64,000 nucleotides of DNA. Source: Gp1-AA133 sp964641665 (lineage in GTDB: Bacteria > Acidobacteriota > Terriglobia > Terriglobales > Acidobacteriaceae). The notes beneath the pieces are model-generated. The model did no database searches and was not told the origin of the DNA. It worked only from the letters and a program-made list of their open reading frames with translations. A program made the position numbers and the translations under genes. Below are positions 25,656 to 33,209 of the stretch, in pieces; positions within the stretch are counted from its first letter, which is position 1; the number at the start of each line of letters is the position of its first letter. The stretch covers positions 1 through 64,000 of the forward strand of contig CAZXKO010000064.1 of assembly GCA_964641665.1 (NCBI GenBank), in the 5' to 3' direction.

Positions 25656-26135
25656 ATGCCTAAAACCACAATTACTGCCGATCAGGATGCGGTGGTCTCG
25701 GAAATTGAGATCGCCGCTCCTCCCGCCCGCGTATTTGAGGCCCTGGTCAACCACGACCAGGCTTTGAAGTGGGGCAACAGTGACGAGTTCGAGATCGTGC
25801 ACTGGGAAATGGACACGCGGCCCGGTGGCAAGTGGCGTTTTCTGTCTCGCGAGCGCCGTGGGGGCAAGACTCCGGCGGGTCAGGACCAATTCGATCACAA
25901 CGGGGAGGTTCTGGAAGTCGATCCTCCGCGGGTGCTCGCCTACACGTGGTTTGCCAACTGGCATGAGAATCCCAATCACCGTACGGTGGTGCGCTGGGAA
26001 CTCATGCCCACAACGAAGGGAACTCTGGTCACAGTCACGCACAGCGGCCTCGCCCAACTGCCCGCGGCTCGCACCGGATACAGCCAGGGCTGGCCAGGTC
26101 TGCTGGATGCGCTGCGAAAATTTCTCGAAAAATAG
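25656..26135 (+). CDS. SRPBCC (AHSA1-type) protein, paralogue 1
   Basis: 159 residues of START/Bet v1-like fold: EIEIAAPPARVFEALVNHDQALKW, a central PPRVLAYTWFANWHE and the C-terminal helix QGWPGLLDALRKFLE. AHSA1-type SRPBCC proteins bind hydrophobic ligands or act as small chaperone-like factors. First of four tandem paralogues all starting with a T-x-DQD segment. WWG of the other copies is WGN here. Confidence 0.85.
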   Translation: MPKTTITADQDAVVSEIEIAAPPARVFEALVNHDQALKWGNSDEFEIVHWEMDTRPGGKWRFLSRERRGGKTPAGQDQFDHNGEVLEVDPPRVLAYTWFANWHENPNHRTVVRWELMPTTKGTLVTVTHSGLAQLPAARTGYSQGWPGLLDALRKFLEK

Positions 26136-26150
26136 CGAAGGAGCGATCGT

Positions 26151-26624
26151 ATGGCCTCTATAGCAGTCACACCGGACCAGGACGCCCTGGTCACAGAAGT
26201 GCACATTGCCGCGCCGCAAGAGCGAGTCTTTCAGGCTCTGCTTGATCCCAAGCAGGTAATGCGTTGGTGGAAAAGCGAGGCCTGCGCGATCGAGTCATTC
26301 ACCATGGAGGCCAGGGTTGGGGGACGCTGGACGTACGACACGAAAAAGAGCCAGCTGAACGTCAACGGCGTCTCAAAGTTTCACTGTGACGGGGAAGTGC
26401 TGGAATACGATCCACCACGAGTGCTGGCTTACACCTGGATCGCGAACTGGCACGAGCGGCCAGCCCAGCGAACTGTCGTGCGCTGGGAACTCGCCGCCAG
26501 CAAGGGCGGCACGCTGGTGCGTGTGACGCACAGCGGTCTCAGCGACCTGCCGGTTTCTCGCAAGGATTACAGCGGCGGTTGGCCCGGCGTGGTCGAGCAA
26601 CTCAAGAAGTTTGTGGAGCAATAA
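26151..26624 (+). CDS. SRPBCC (AHSA1-type) protein, paralogue 2
   Basis: 157 residues, closest to paralogue 1: AAPQERVFQALLDPKQVMRWW, YDPPRVLAYTWIANWHE, and the helix GGWPGVVEQLKKFVEQ. It lies 15 bases downstream of paralogue 1 with GAAGGAG in the gap, so it is cotranscribed. Function as for the family; no ligand can be predicted. Confidence 0.86.
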   Translation: MASIAVTPDQDALVTEVHIAAPQERVFQALLDPKQVMRWWKSEACAIESFTMEARVGGRWTYDTKKSQLNVNGVSKFHCDGEVLEYDPPRVLAYTWIANWHERPAQRTVVRWELAASKGGTLVRVTHSGLSDLPVSRKDYSGGWPGVVEQLKKFVEQ

Positions 26625-26642
26625 ATCGGAGGGCTCAGGAAC

Positions 26643-27131
26643 ATGGCAAGCATGACTATCACTCCCGACCACGATGTGATCGTCAGTGAGATTTACATCG
26701 CGGCGCCTCCGGAGCGCGTCTTTCAGGCGCTGGTTGAGCCTCAGCAGGTGCTGCAATGGTGGGGACAGGCGGGGATCTATCGTTGCACCGAATTCCAGAG
26801 CGACTTGCGTGAGGGCGGGAAATGGCGCAGCGCCGGCGTGGGACCTGAAAACGGTCCCTTCACCGTGGCGGGCGAGTACGTGGAAGTCGATTCCCCTCGC
26901 CTGCTGGTCTACTCGTGGGTCGCGAGCTGGACCGGCGATGTGAAGACCACAGTCCGTTGGGACTTGGAGCCAGTCGAACAGGGAACGCTCCTCAGAATCC
27001 GGCACAGCGGACTTGCAGCCCATTCCGAGGTCGCACAGAGCTACCGAGGATGGCCGAGAATGTTGGGCTGGCTGCAGTCCTTTATCGAAAAGGGAGAAAC
27101 GATCGAGATGCGCAAGCCGCTTTCCGCTTAA
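26643..27131 (+). CDS. SRPBCC (AHSA1-type) protein, paralogue 3
   Basis: 162 residues, 18 bases after paralogue 2. AAPPERVFQALVEPQQVLQWWG, SPRLLVYSWVASWTGDVKT and YRGWPRMLGWLQSFIEKGE. The GWLQSFIEKGE tail is shared with paralogue 4 but not with 1 and 2, so the cluster looks like two pairs made by successive duplications. Confidence 0.86.
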   Translation: MASMTITPDHDVIVSEIYIAAPPERVFQALVEPQQVLQWWGQAGIYRCTEFQSDLREGGKWRSAGVGPENGPFTVAGEYVEVDSPRLLVYSWVASWTGDVKTTVRWDLEPVEQGTLLRIRHSGLAAHSEVAQSYRGWPRMLGWLQSFIEKGETIEMRKPLSA

Positions 27132-27208
27132 CGTTTCTTGCGGTCTCGATCCCCTGCGCTGGAACCTCAGGTTTGTGGAGAAGCACACATTCACTATCAG
27201 GAGACCTC

Positions 27209-27745
27209 ATGGCAACCGTTGCAATTACCCCGGACCAGGACACGGTTCAGGCGGAGATTTTTGTCGCCGCTCCTCCAGAACGAGTTTTTCAGGCCATTAC
27301 CGATCCCAGCCAGACGACGCGCTGGTGGGGTCAGGCGGGCATGTACCGGATCACCGAGCGCAAGGCCGATTTCCGTCCCGGCGGCAGGTTTTCCAGTGTC
27401 GGTGTCGGCGCCGACGGCACCCCTTTTCGGGTTGACGGCGAGTATCTGGAGATCGACCCGCCGAAACTGATCGTCCACACCTGGGTCGCGAGCTGGACTC
27501 CAGGGTTGAAGACGGTCGTGCGATGGGAACTTGAACCCAAGGATGTTCACGGTCTGCAGACGAGTGGGCCCCGCAAAATGGGGAAGGGCACCACCGTGAG
27601 AGTTCTTCACCGGGGATTCGCCGGCGACGCCAAAGCAGCAGCCGATCACGGCCAGGGATGGGTACGCGTGCTGGGCTGGATGCAGGGCTTCGTGGAGCGC
27701 GGGGAAACCGTGGATACGCGCAAGCCAGTGTTGGCAGCGAGCTAG
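27209..27745 (+). CDS. SRPBCC (AHSA1-type) protein, paralogue 4
   Basis: 178 residues from ATG 27209 (AGGAG upstream). AAPPERVFQAITDPSQTTRWWG at the start and GWVRVLGWMQGFVERGE at the end; an extra loop of about 15 residues (GLQTSGPRKMGKG) precedes the last strand compared with paralogue 3. An open frame continues 5' to 26915, but that overlaps paralogue 3 out of frame and is not used. Confidence 0.86.
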   Translation: MATVAITPDQDTVQAEIFVAAPPERVFQAITDPSQTTRWWGQAGMYRITERKADFRPGGRFSSVGVGADGTPFRVDGEYLEIDPPKLIVHTWVASWTPGLKTVVRWELEPKDVHGLQTSGPRKMGKGTTVRVLHRGFAGDAKAAADHGQGWVRVLGWMQGFVERGETVDTRKPVLAAS

Positions 27746-27798
27746 GGCGGCGTTCGGGCAGTCGAGGAAGTGAACGTCCAAGCGCCGATACCACCGAA

Positions 27799-27856
27799 AC
27801 GCAAGGTCCCTCGACCGCGCTCGGCTGACGCCTCACTTGCTCGGGATGACAGATTC
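27799..27856 (+). repeat. dispersed intergenic repeat, copy 2
   Basis: Variant of the repeat at 9788: AAGGTCCCTCGACCGCGCTC, GGCTGACGCCTCA, then GCTCGGGATGACAG. It lies between the SRPBCC cluster and the convergent DinB gene. Confidence 0.7.
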
Positions 27857-27909
27857 AAATTCAAGCCCTGGGAGTCGTAAAGCAACCGAACTGGGACCCG
27901 CGATAGGGG

Positions 27910-28452
27910 CTACTTCACGCCCTTCTCCGGATCCCAGGAGCCCTGTAACTTTCGCACGAAGACGATCTGGCCGATGTGATATGCGTTGTGCGTGGCGATG
28001 TGTGAGATGTCGGAGGCCTTCTCCTGGATTTTCTTGTCATCCGCGTTTTCGACAGCCTTCTCCCAGTCCGTCATCACCTGGTCGAACTGCTGGACGATGT
28101 TCGTCCACTGCTTGCTGTCGAAGTTGTTAAAGGTATCGTCGTTCTTGCCGCTGTACTTCATAGGCGGCTCGCCCTTGAACTTCGCCAATTCTTCCTGGTT
28201 CCAGAAGACGAGGTGATAGGCCAATTGGCCGACGGAGTGATTCCCGCTCCCGTCTCTCCAGTTGGCCTGCTCTGGGGTCAGTCCTGCTATGGCGGTGTTG
28301 CCATCGACAAACCAGTCTTTGGCGCTGTGAGTGCTCTTGAGTTCTTCAAGTAGAAGGCTTTTCAGGGTAGCCGGCTTCTGAGTCGGCTTCTGATCCTGGG
28401 CTTGCAAGGTTAGCGTCAGGCACAAAACGACAAGAGCGACGAATGGCTTCAT
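27910..28452 (-). CDS. secreted DinB-superfamily protein
   Basis: 180 residues from ATG 28452 (AAGGA upstream). Signal peptide KPFVALVVLCLTLTLQAQ, then a DinB/DUF664 four-helix bundle: GNHSVGQLAYHLVFWNQEEL, and SHIATHNAYHIGQIVFVRK with the two His that with the first one form a typical DinB metal site. DinB-like proteins are metal-dependent hydrolases or thiol transferases; most are cytoplasmic, so the export signal is noteworthy. Confidence 0.82.
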   Translation of the reverse strand: MKPFVALVVLCLTLTLQAQDQKPTQKPATLKSLLLEELKSTHSAKDWFVDGNTAIAGLTPEQANWRDGSGNHSVGQLAYHLVFWNQEELAKFKGEPPMKYSGKNDDTFNNFDSKQWTNIVQQFDQVMTDWEKAVENADDKKIQEKASDISHIATHNAYHIGQIVFVRKLQGSWDPEKGVK

Positions 28453-28630
28453 CGGGATTCCTTTCATCAGGACACTGGCAACCAAGGATCATAGCCAAAA
28501 CGGCCTCCACCCGAGCTATGACGGCTGTTCCTTGGGTGTGTGATGGTCAACCCATCGGAGATTGGCCGTGGCGGTCGGAACTCCTCCAGCCATCAAAACA
28601 GACACGATAGGTGCGTTATACTGGCGCTGG

Positions 28631-29959
28631 ATGGCTGCGAATTCCGACAAGAAGTTTTACCTGGAAACCTTCGGTTGCCAGATGAACGTGCACGACTCCG
28701 AAAAGGTCATCGGCACGCTCATTTCCGAGGGCTACCGGCAGGTGCCGACCGTCGAGGAAGCCGACCTCATTCTCTACAACACCTGCTCCATCCGCGATAA
28801 AGCGGAGCAGAAGGTCTTCCATCGCCTGGCCGACTACAAGAAGCTGCAGAAGCAGGGCAAAATCTTCGGCGTTCTAGGCTGCGTGGCGCAGCAGGAAGGC
28901 GAGAAAATCTTCGAGCGCGCGCCGCACGTTTCCATGGTGTGCGGGTCGGCGTCGTACCGGAGCCTGCCGCAGATGCTGGTGCAGATCGAGGCAGGGAACC
29001 GGCATGTCACCGGCCTCGACGACCGCCAGACCGACGAGTGCTTCGAAACCGAGTTCACCTCGCGCAGCAATCCGCACCGCGGTTACATCACCATCATCGA
29101 AGGCTGCGACAAGTTCTGCGCCTATTGCGTAGTTCCGTTCACGCGGGGCAAGGAACGAAGCCGGACCTCCGACTCCGTTCTCGGGGAGGCGCGCCAGATG
29201 GCCGATCTTGGCTACAGCGAGATCCAGTTGCTCGGCCAGAACGTGAACTCCTACAAGGATCCGGCAGGGAAGATGTCGTTCGCCGAGTTGCTGGCAGCCG
29301 TGGGGCAGGTTCCGGGCATACGGCGGGTGCGCTTCACCACTTCTCATCCGCGCGACTTCGGCCGAGACATTGTCGAGGCGATCGATGCTGTGGCCAGCCT
29401 CTGCGATCACGTGCATCTTCCCGTGCAGAGCGGTTCAACCCGCGTGCTCGACGCCATGCAGCGGCTCTACACGCGCGAGCAATACCTAGAGCGCATCGCG
29501 TGGATCAAAGGTGCGAAGCGCGAGATCAGCCTGACCACGGACGTGATCGTCGGGTTCCCGGGTGAAACCGAGGCCGAGTTCGAAGAGACGCTGAGCCTGC
29601 TGGATGCGGTCGAGTACGATGGCATTTTTTCGTTCAAGTACTCGCCGCGTCCGAACACGCCGTCATTGAAGCTCGACGACGCGGTTCCGGATGTCGAAAA
29701 AGCGCGCCGCCTGGCGGTATTGATGGCGAGGCAGCGCGAGATTCAGAAGCGTAGGAATCAGCGTCATGTCGGGCATCTAGTTGAAGCGATGGTTGAAGGG
29801 AAGCATGATGCCCGCGAGCAGTGGGCTGGGCGCACTTCGCAAAATAAAGTTCTGAACTTCACGGTCCCGGAGGCGTCAACTCCGGCAACGGGAAGCTATG
29901 TTCCGGTGAGGATCACGGGCAGTTTTCCCAACAGTCTGTTGGGCGAAATGGTGGTATAA
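28631..29959 (+). CDS. miaB: tRNA-2-methylthio-N6-dimethylallyladenosine synthase MiaB
   Basis: 442 residues. The N-terminal UPF0004 domain has cluster cysteines C16, C52 and C84; the radical-SAM motif EGCDKFCAYC has C159, C163 and C166; a TRAM domain ends the protein. MiaB adds the methylthio group to i6A37 of tRNAs reading UNN codons. The ATG at 28631 fits the family start. It has no ribosome-binding site, but TATACT lies 8 bases upstream (28617-28622), so the mRNA may be leaderless. The last 11 codons lie in a 140-bp tandem duplication. Confidence 0.95.
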   Translation: MAANSDKKFYLETFGCQMNVHDSEKVIGTLISEGYRQVPTVEEADLILYNTCSIRDKAEQKVFHRLADYKKLQKQGKIFGVLGCVAQQEGEKIFERAPHVSMVCGSASYRSLPQMLVQIEAGNRHVTGLDDRQTDECFETEFTSRSNPHRGYITIIEGCDKFCAYCVVPFTRGKERSRTSDSVLGEARQMADLGYSEIQLLGQNVNSYKDPAGKMSFAELLAAVGQVPGIRRVRFTTSHPRDFGRDIVEAIDAVASLCDHVHLPVQSGSTRVLDAMQRLYTREQYLERIAWIKGAKREISLTTDVIVGFPGETEAEFEETLSLLDAVEYDGIFSFKYSPRPNTPSLKLDDAVPDVEKARRLAVLMARQREIQKRRNQRHVGHLVEAMVEGKHDAREQWAGRTSQNKVLNFTVPEASTPATGSYVPVRITGSFPNSLLGEMVV

Positions 29960-30205
29960 GGAGCGATGGAAATGGCGATTGGCGAGTTTCGATTGTCGAT
30001 TTCGCGCCCTCGGTGCCTGGGTTTGTGCGGTCGCAAATCGGCAGTCGCAAATCGCCAGTCGACATTCCCCACAGTCTGCTGGGTGAAATGGTGATATAAG
30101 GAGCGAGGGAAATGTCGATTGGCGAGTTTCGATTGTCGACTTCGCACCGTCGGTGCCTGGGTTTGTGCGGTCGCAAATCGGCAGTCGCAAATCGCCAGTC
30201 AACAT
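29926..30205 (+). repeat. 140-bp tandem duplication including the miaB 3' end
   Basis: Two head-to-tail units (29926-30065 and 30066-30205) of period 140 with few mismatches. Each contains CAGTCTG.TGGG.GAAATGGT, TATAAGGAGCGA, GGCGAGTTTCGATTGTCGA and two copies of TCGCAAATCG. The first unit includes the real miaB stop; the second repeats it as a relic. A third partial CATTCCTCA follows just before the next gene. Confidence 0.9.
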
Positions 30206-30221
30206 TCCTCAGGGGTCCCCA

Positions 30222-30707
30222 ATGGAAGTAGAGATGAAAATTCGCGGGCTCATGATGGATCCGGTGACGAACATGCCCATCGTGATCCTGAAGGACATTG
30301 GCAGCGAGACGGTTTTGCCGATCTGGGTCGGGGTGTACGAGGCGAACGCCATCGCACTTGAAATCGAGAAGGTGAGCACACCGCGTCCCATGACGCACGA
30401 CCTCATCAAGAATGTATTGGTCGGCCTGGAATCGCAGGTACACAAGGTCGTGGTCACCGAGTTGCGCGAGGACACTTTCTATGCGGTCATCTGGGTGGAG
30501 CGCGACGGCCGCGTCATCAGCATTGATTCCCGTCCGTCCGACGCCCTGGCACTGGCCCTGCGCGTGGATTGCCCGATCTTCGTCGAAGATGAGGTGCTGA
30601 AAAATTCCAAGATCGCGGCCAGCAACTCCGAACGCATGACCCCGGAAGATCTCCGCAAGATGCTGGAAGACCTGAATGATGAAGACCTGGGGCGGTACAA
30701 GATGTGA
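30222..30707 (+). CDS. bifunctional nuclease family protein (DUF151)
   Basis: 161 residues. The DUF151 domain spans about 5-130: MKIRGLMMDPVTNMPIVILKD, LPIWVGVYEANAIA and SRPSDALALALRVDCPIFV, all conserved in this family. Plant members show DNase and RNase activity; bacterial function is unclear. The C-terminal 30 residues form a charged helix. The start at 30222 lies directly after the tandem duplication, with only a weak ribosome-binding site. Confidence 0.87.
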   Translation: MEVEMKIRGLMMDPVTNMPIVILKDIGSETVLPIWVGVYEANAIALEIEKVSTPRPMTHDLIKNVLVGLESQVHKVVVTELREDTFYAVIWVERDGRVISIDSRPSDALALALRVDCPIFVEDEVLKNSKIAASNSERMTPEDLRKMLEDLNDEDLGRYKM

Positions 30708-30795
30708 GTGAGATGCGAGCTTCGAGCTTCGAACCAACTAAAACGGACCGGTCGCCCTCGAAGCTCATAGCAACCCAGGTCTGAGCCACTCTTCG

Positions 30796-31119
30796 ATGGA
30801 TCCCGCCGAACAACTCCAGCGCATCTACCTCGCCGGCTTTGAGCTTCAAACTTTCGACCGTTTCCCGAAATGCATCGGCGTCGTGCGCGATGGCTGTATT
30901 GCGCTGCTGGTCCCGGGCGTCGACCGTTTGCAGATTCTCGGGACGCCGGGCTGGCGGATGGGGGAAGCGATCGGCGTGCTGGTGGAGAAAGGTGGGCGGC
31001 AGGTATTCCAGAATAAGCAGAACATCGTCGAGGCTACGCCGGAGAGGCGGGAGATTCTGCGCAAGTTCAATGAAGATTTGAAGGTGTTGTTGGCCTACGC
31101 CCCGAGTGGACCCCAATAA
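30796..31119 (+). CDS. conserved hypothetical protein
   Basis: 107 residues, probably cytoplasmic, about half beta: IYLAGFELQTFDRFPKCIGVV, a strand turn GCIALLVPGVDRLQILG and a C-terminal helix ERREILRKFNEDLKVLL. I do not recognise a domain. It follows the DUF151 gene by 88 bases with a stuttering tract (GCGAGCTTCGAGCTTCGA) between. Confidence 0.65.
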   Translation: MDPAEQLQRIYLAGFELQTFDRFPKCIGVVRDGCIALLVPGVDRLQILGTPGWRMGEAIGVLVEKGGRQVFQNKQNIVEATPERREILRKFNEDLKVLLAYAPSGPQ

Positions 31120-31239
31120 GAGAAACATGACGTGGTGGTGCTTCTGCTCAGTATTTACATAATACCTGTTATCGGACATTATGTAGCTGACGGCACTATC
31201 GCTGCCGATATGCCTAGCTCCATGGGATTGATGTCAATC

Positions 31240-31461
31240 TTGTTCCATTTGAAGCATCGCCTCAAAGGCCTTCTTCGAGTTCCCTGCTTTGAGGGCGAAG
31301 AATTCCTGTCCGTCGAGCTGGAAGTTCCCTTCGGGCCGGGCTCGGCGTCGCCCAGCGGGTGATCCTGACAACCTTGGGGAATTCTTGAAGACGGAGACGT
31401 AGAAGTTCACAGCTTCTTCGGCGTTGCCGTCGAACCAGAGGAACGGGGTGATCTTCTGCAT
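31240..31461 (-). pseudogene. YjdN/PhnB-type VOC protein remnant
   Basis: The minus strand starts a normal YjdN-like protein at 31461 (QKITPFLWFDGNAEEAVNFY, VSVFKNS) but then jumps to FQLDGQEFFALKAG and to AMLQM followed, in another frame, by NKIDI, the usual C-terminal block. About 70 central residues are missing and at least one frameshift is needed. Hence a decayed gene downstream of the second ArsR-SRPBCC pair. Confidence 0.65.
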
Positions 31462-31558
31462 GGAGATTTTCCCTTTCTCGCTTTCGCGATGAGTTCTTCG
31501 TCGGACTCGACGAGCGCAATTCCATATCTGCCGGTCGAGCGCGTGCCGCAAGCGCTCG

Positions 31559-32044
31559 TCACGCGGCTGGGGACAAAACCAGCGTCTCCAGACGGTCGTA
31601 GCTGGCGGCAACGCCTGTTTCCATCGGGGATTTCAGGACGGCGTCGCGGGTCTGGGGCGAGTCATAGACCATGGTCTGGGTGACCGTAGTCCTTCCGGCT
31701 TGCTCCACCAGGCGCAGGGTGCCCACAGCCTCACCGGGGTACCAGGCCTCGTCGAACTTCTCGGTGGCCACGACTCGTTCGGGGATTTCGATTTCGCGGA
31801 AGACACCGCCCATTCCCATTTCCATTCCGTCGGTGTGACGCCACACATAGCGGTACGAGCCTCCCACGCGCAGATCGATCTCGCAGTCCGGCATCGACCA
31901 GCCGTCGGGCCCGAGCAGCCAACGTTTGACGAGTTCAGGCCGGGTAAACGCGTCCCAGACCAGGTGGCGCGGTGCGTCGAAGATACGTGTCATGACGATC
32001 TCGCGGTCACCGTGCGCTGCGACCTTTAACTTCCCTGTATTCAT
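31559..32044 (-). CDS. SRPBCC (AHSA1-type) protein of ArsR module 2
   Basis: 161 residues from ATG 32044, preceded by a strong AAGGAGGAAAG. FDAPRHLVWDAFTRPELVKRW, GPDGWSMPDCEIDLRVGGSY, and a C-terminal helix SPMETGVAASYDRLETLV are typical of SRPBCC proteins encoded with ArsR regulators. The sequence is not close to the four paralogues at 25.6-27.7 kb. It is cotranscribed with ArsR, 79 bases upstream. Confidence 0.87.
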   Translation of the reverse strand: MNTGKLKVAAHGDREIVMTRIFDAPRHLVWDAFTRPELVKRWLLGPDGWSMPDCEIDLRVGGSYRYVWRHTDGMEMGMGGVFREIEIPERVVATEKFDEAWYPGEAVGTLRLVEQAGRTTVTQTMVYDSPQTRDAVLKSPMETGVAASYDRLETLVLSPAA

Positions 32045-32123
32045 TGCCGCTTTCCTCCTTGCAACTAGGAGTCGAACCGCGGCCGCTCGAATCGACGCGC
32101 GGGTGAAAATACGTCTGGCAAGT

Positions 32124-32507
32124 TCAGTGTTGACGCTTGCGGAATCCACGTTTCGTCCCCTTGGCCTTCATTTCATCGAGCAGCGCATCCAGGCGCAGGA
32201 ACTGGCTCTCCCAGAACTGGCGGTAGCCCTCCAGCCATTTGCTGGCCTCGGCCAGTGGCCGCGGCTCGAGACGGCGGGGCCGGCGCTGCGCGTCACGGCC
32301 GCGCGAGACCAAGCCCGCGCGTTCCAGGACCCGCAGGTGCTTCGAGATCGCGGGCTGGCTCATGTCGAAGGGTGCGGCCAGTTCGTTCACCGAGGCCTCG
32401 CCTGAGGCGAGTCTTGCCAGGATGGCGCGGCGAGTGGGATCGGCGAGGGCCGTGAAGGTGGCGTCCAGCTGGCTCGAGGATATATGCGCATAACCACTCG
32501 GTTTCAT
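32124..32507 (-). CDS. ArsR-family winged-helix regulator of module 2
   Basis: 127 residues from ATG 32507: LDATFTALADPTRRAILARL, ELAAPFDMSQPAISKHLRVL and a C-terminal EASKWLEGYRQFWESQF that resembles the helix in the first ArsR. No metal-binding CxC. An ATG at 32543 would add 12 residues but would put the operator inside the coding region, so the inner start is preferred. Confidence 0.87.
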   Translation of the reverse strand: MKPSGYAHISSSQLDATFTALADPTRRAILARLASGEASVNELAAPFDMSQPAISKHLRVLERAGLVSRGRDAQRRPRRLEPRPLAEASKWLEGYRQFWESQFLRLDALLDEMKAKGTKRGFRKRQH

Positions 32508-32521
32508 AACCCATAGGTTAT
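32506..32521. promoter_or_regulatory. ArsR operator candidate at the start of module 2
   Basis: ATAACC-CATA-GGTTAT is a 6-bp perfect inverted repeat that touches the ArsR ATG. Its core TAAC-N6-GTTA equals the core of the palindrome in front of the first ArsR gene. Autorepression by ArsR is the simplest reading. Confidence 0.6.
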
Positions 32522-32730
32522 ATACATTCGCTGTCGTTGTCAACCCGTTTCTGGATGGGCGAGGATGCCGTACTCCAACTTCGACCAGTTCCCTGCCGGA
32601 TCCTTGCGCCCGGTCTAGCCTCCAGGTGAAACGAGCGAGGCTGGCCCGCCACCATCTTTAGAGAAACGGGACGGGGACCGGAGAGAAGATTCCGCCGGCC
32701 TCCTCGATCCCTGCAGAGAAAGGAAAGACC

Positions 32731-33096
32731 ATGCCGGCCACAACAGGCGCTATCGAAATCGCAACTTATGAAGTGGGGACCAACCGTGAAGTGAACTCGG
32801 CGAATCCCTTTGAACGGTTCATCTACATGCAACCGAAAAAACCCACCAGCACGGTGAAACACCTCGTGGTGTATTTTTACGCGAACTCCGTCGAGGTGAA
32901 CGATCCTGACATCGGATACCAGACTCCGACGACCGATTACTGGGTGGTCGGGTTGGCGCCGGTCGCGGACTTCGACGACATGTATAAGATTCTGCTTACG
33001 GAAAAGCCGGTCTACTTCCAGTGGGCTGCCGGAAACAACGACAAGCTGTTTTGGTTCCAGGTTTCGTCGAGGAACGAGCCAATCGGGCACAAGTAG
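32731..33096 (+). CDS. hypothetical protein
   Basis: 121 residues, no signal peptide or membrane segment; beta-rich (HLVVYFYANSVEV, YWVVGLAPVADFDD, VYFQWAAGNNDKLFWFQV). It has AAAGGAAAG in front of the ATG. No family recognised. It lies between the divergent ArsR gene and a double-VOC gene. Confidence 0.65.
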   Translation: MPATTGAIEIATYEVGTNREVNSANPFERFIYMQPKKPTSTVKHLVVYFYANSVEVNDPDIGYQTPTTDYWVVGLAPVADFDDMYKILLTEKPVYFQWAAGNNDKLFWFQVSSRNEPIGHK

Positions 33097-33209
33097 TGGC
33101 GAAGCTTCGTATGCTGAGGCGGCAGGCAAAGAGTGCCGCCTCTCGTACTGCCGAGGTCCTCGGGTATACTTCGGGCGTTTCCGCGCAGGTCGCGCGCGAA
33201 GGAGCACCC

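Noticed and set aside
26915..27208. N-terminal extension of SRPBCC paralogue 4
   Set aside because: The extension overlaps paralogue 3 in another frame, and a good AGGAG precedes the inner ATG.
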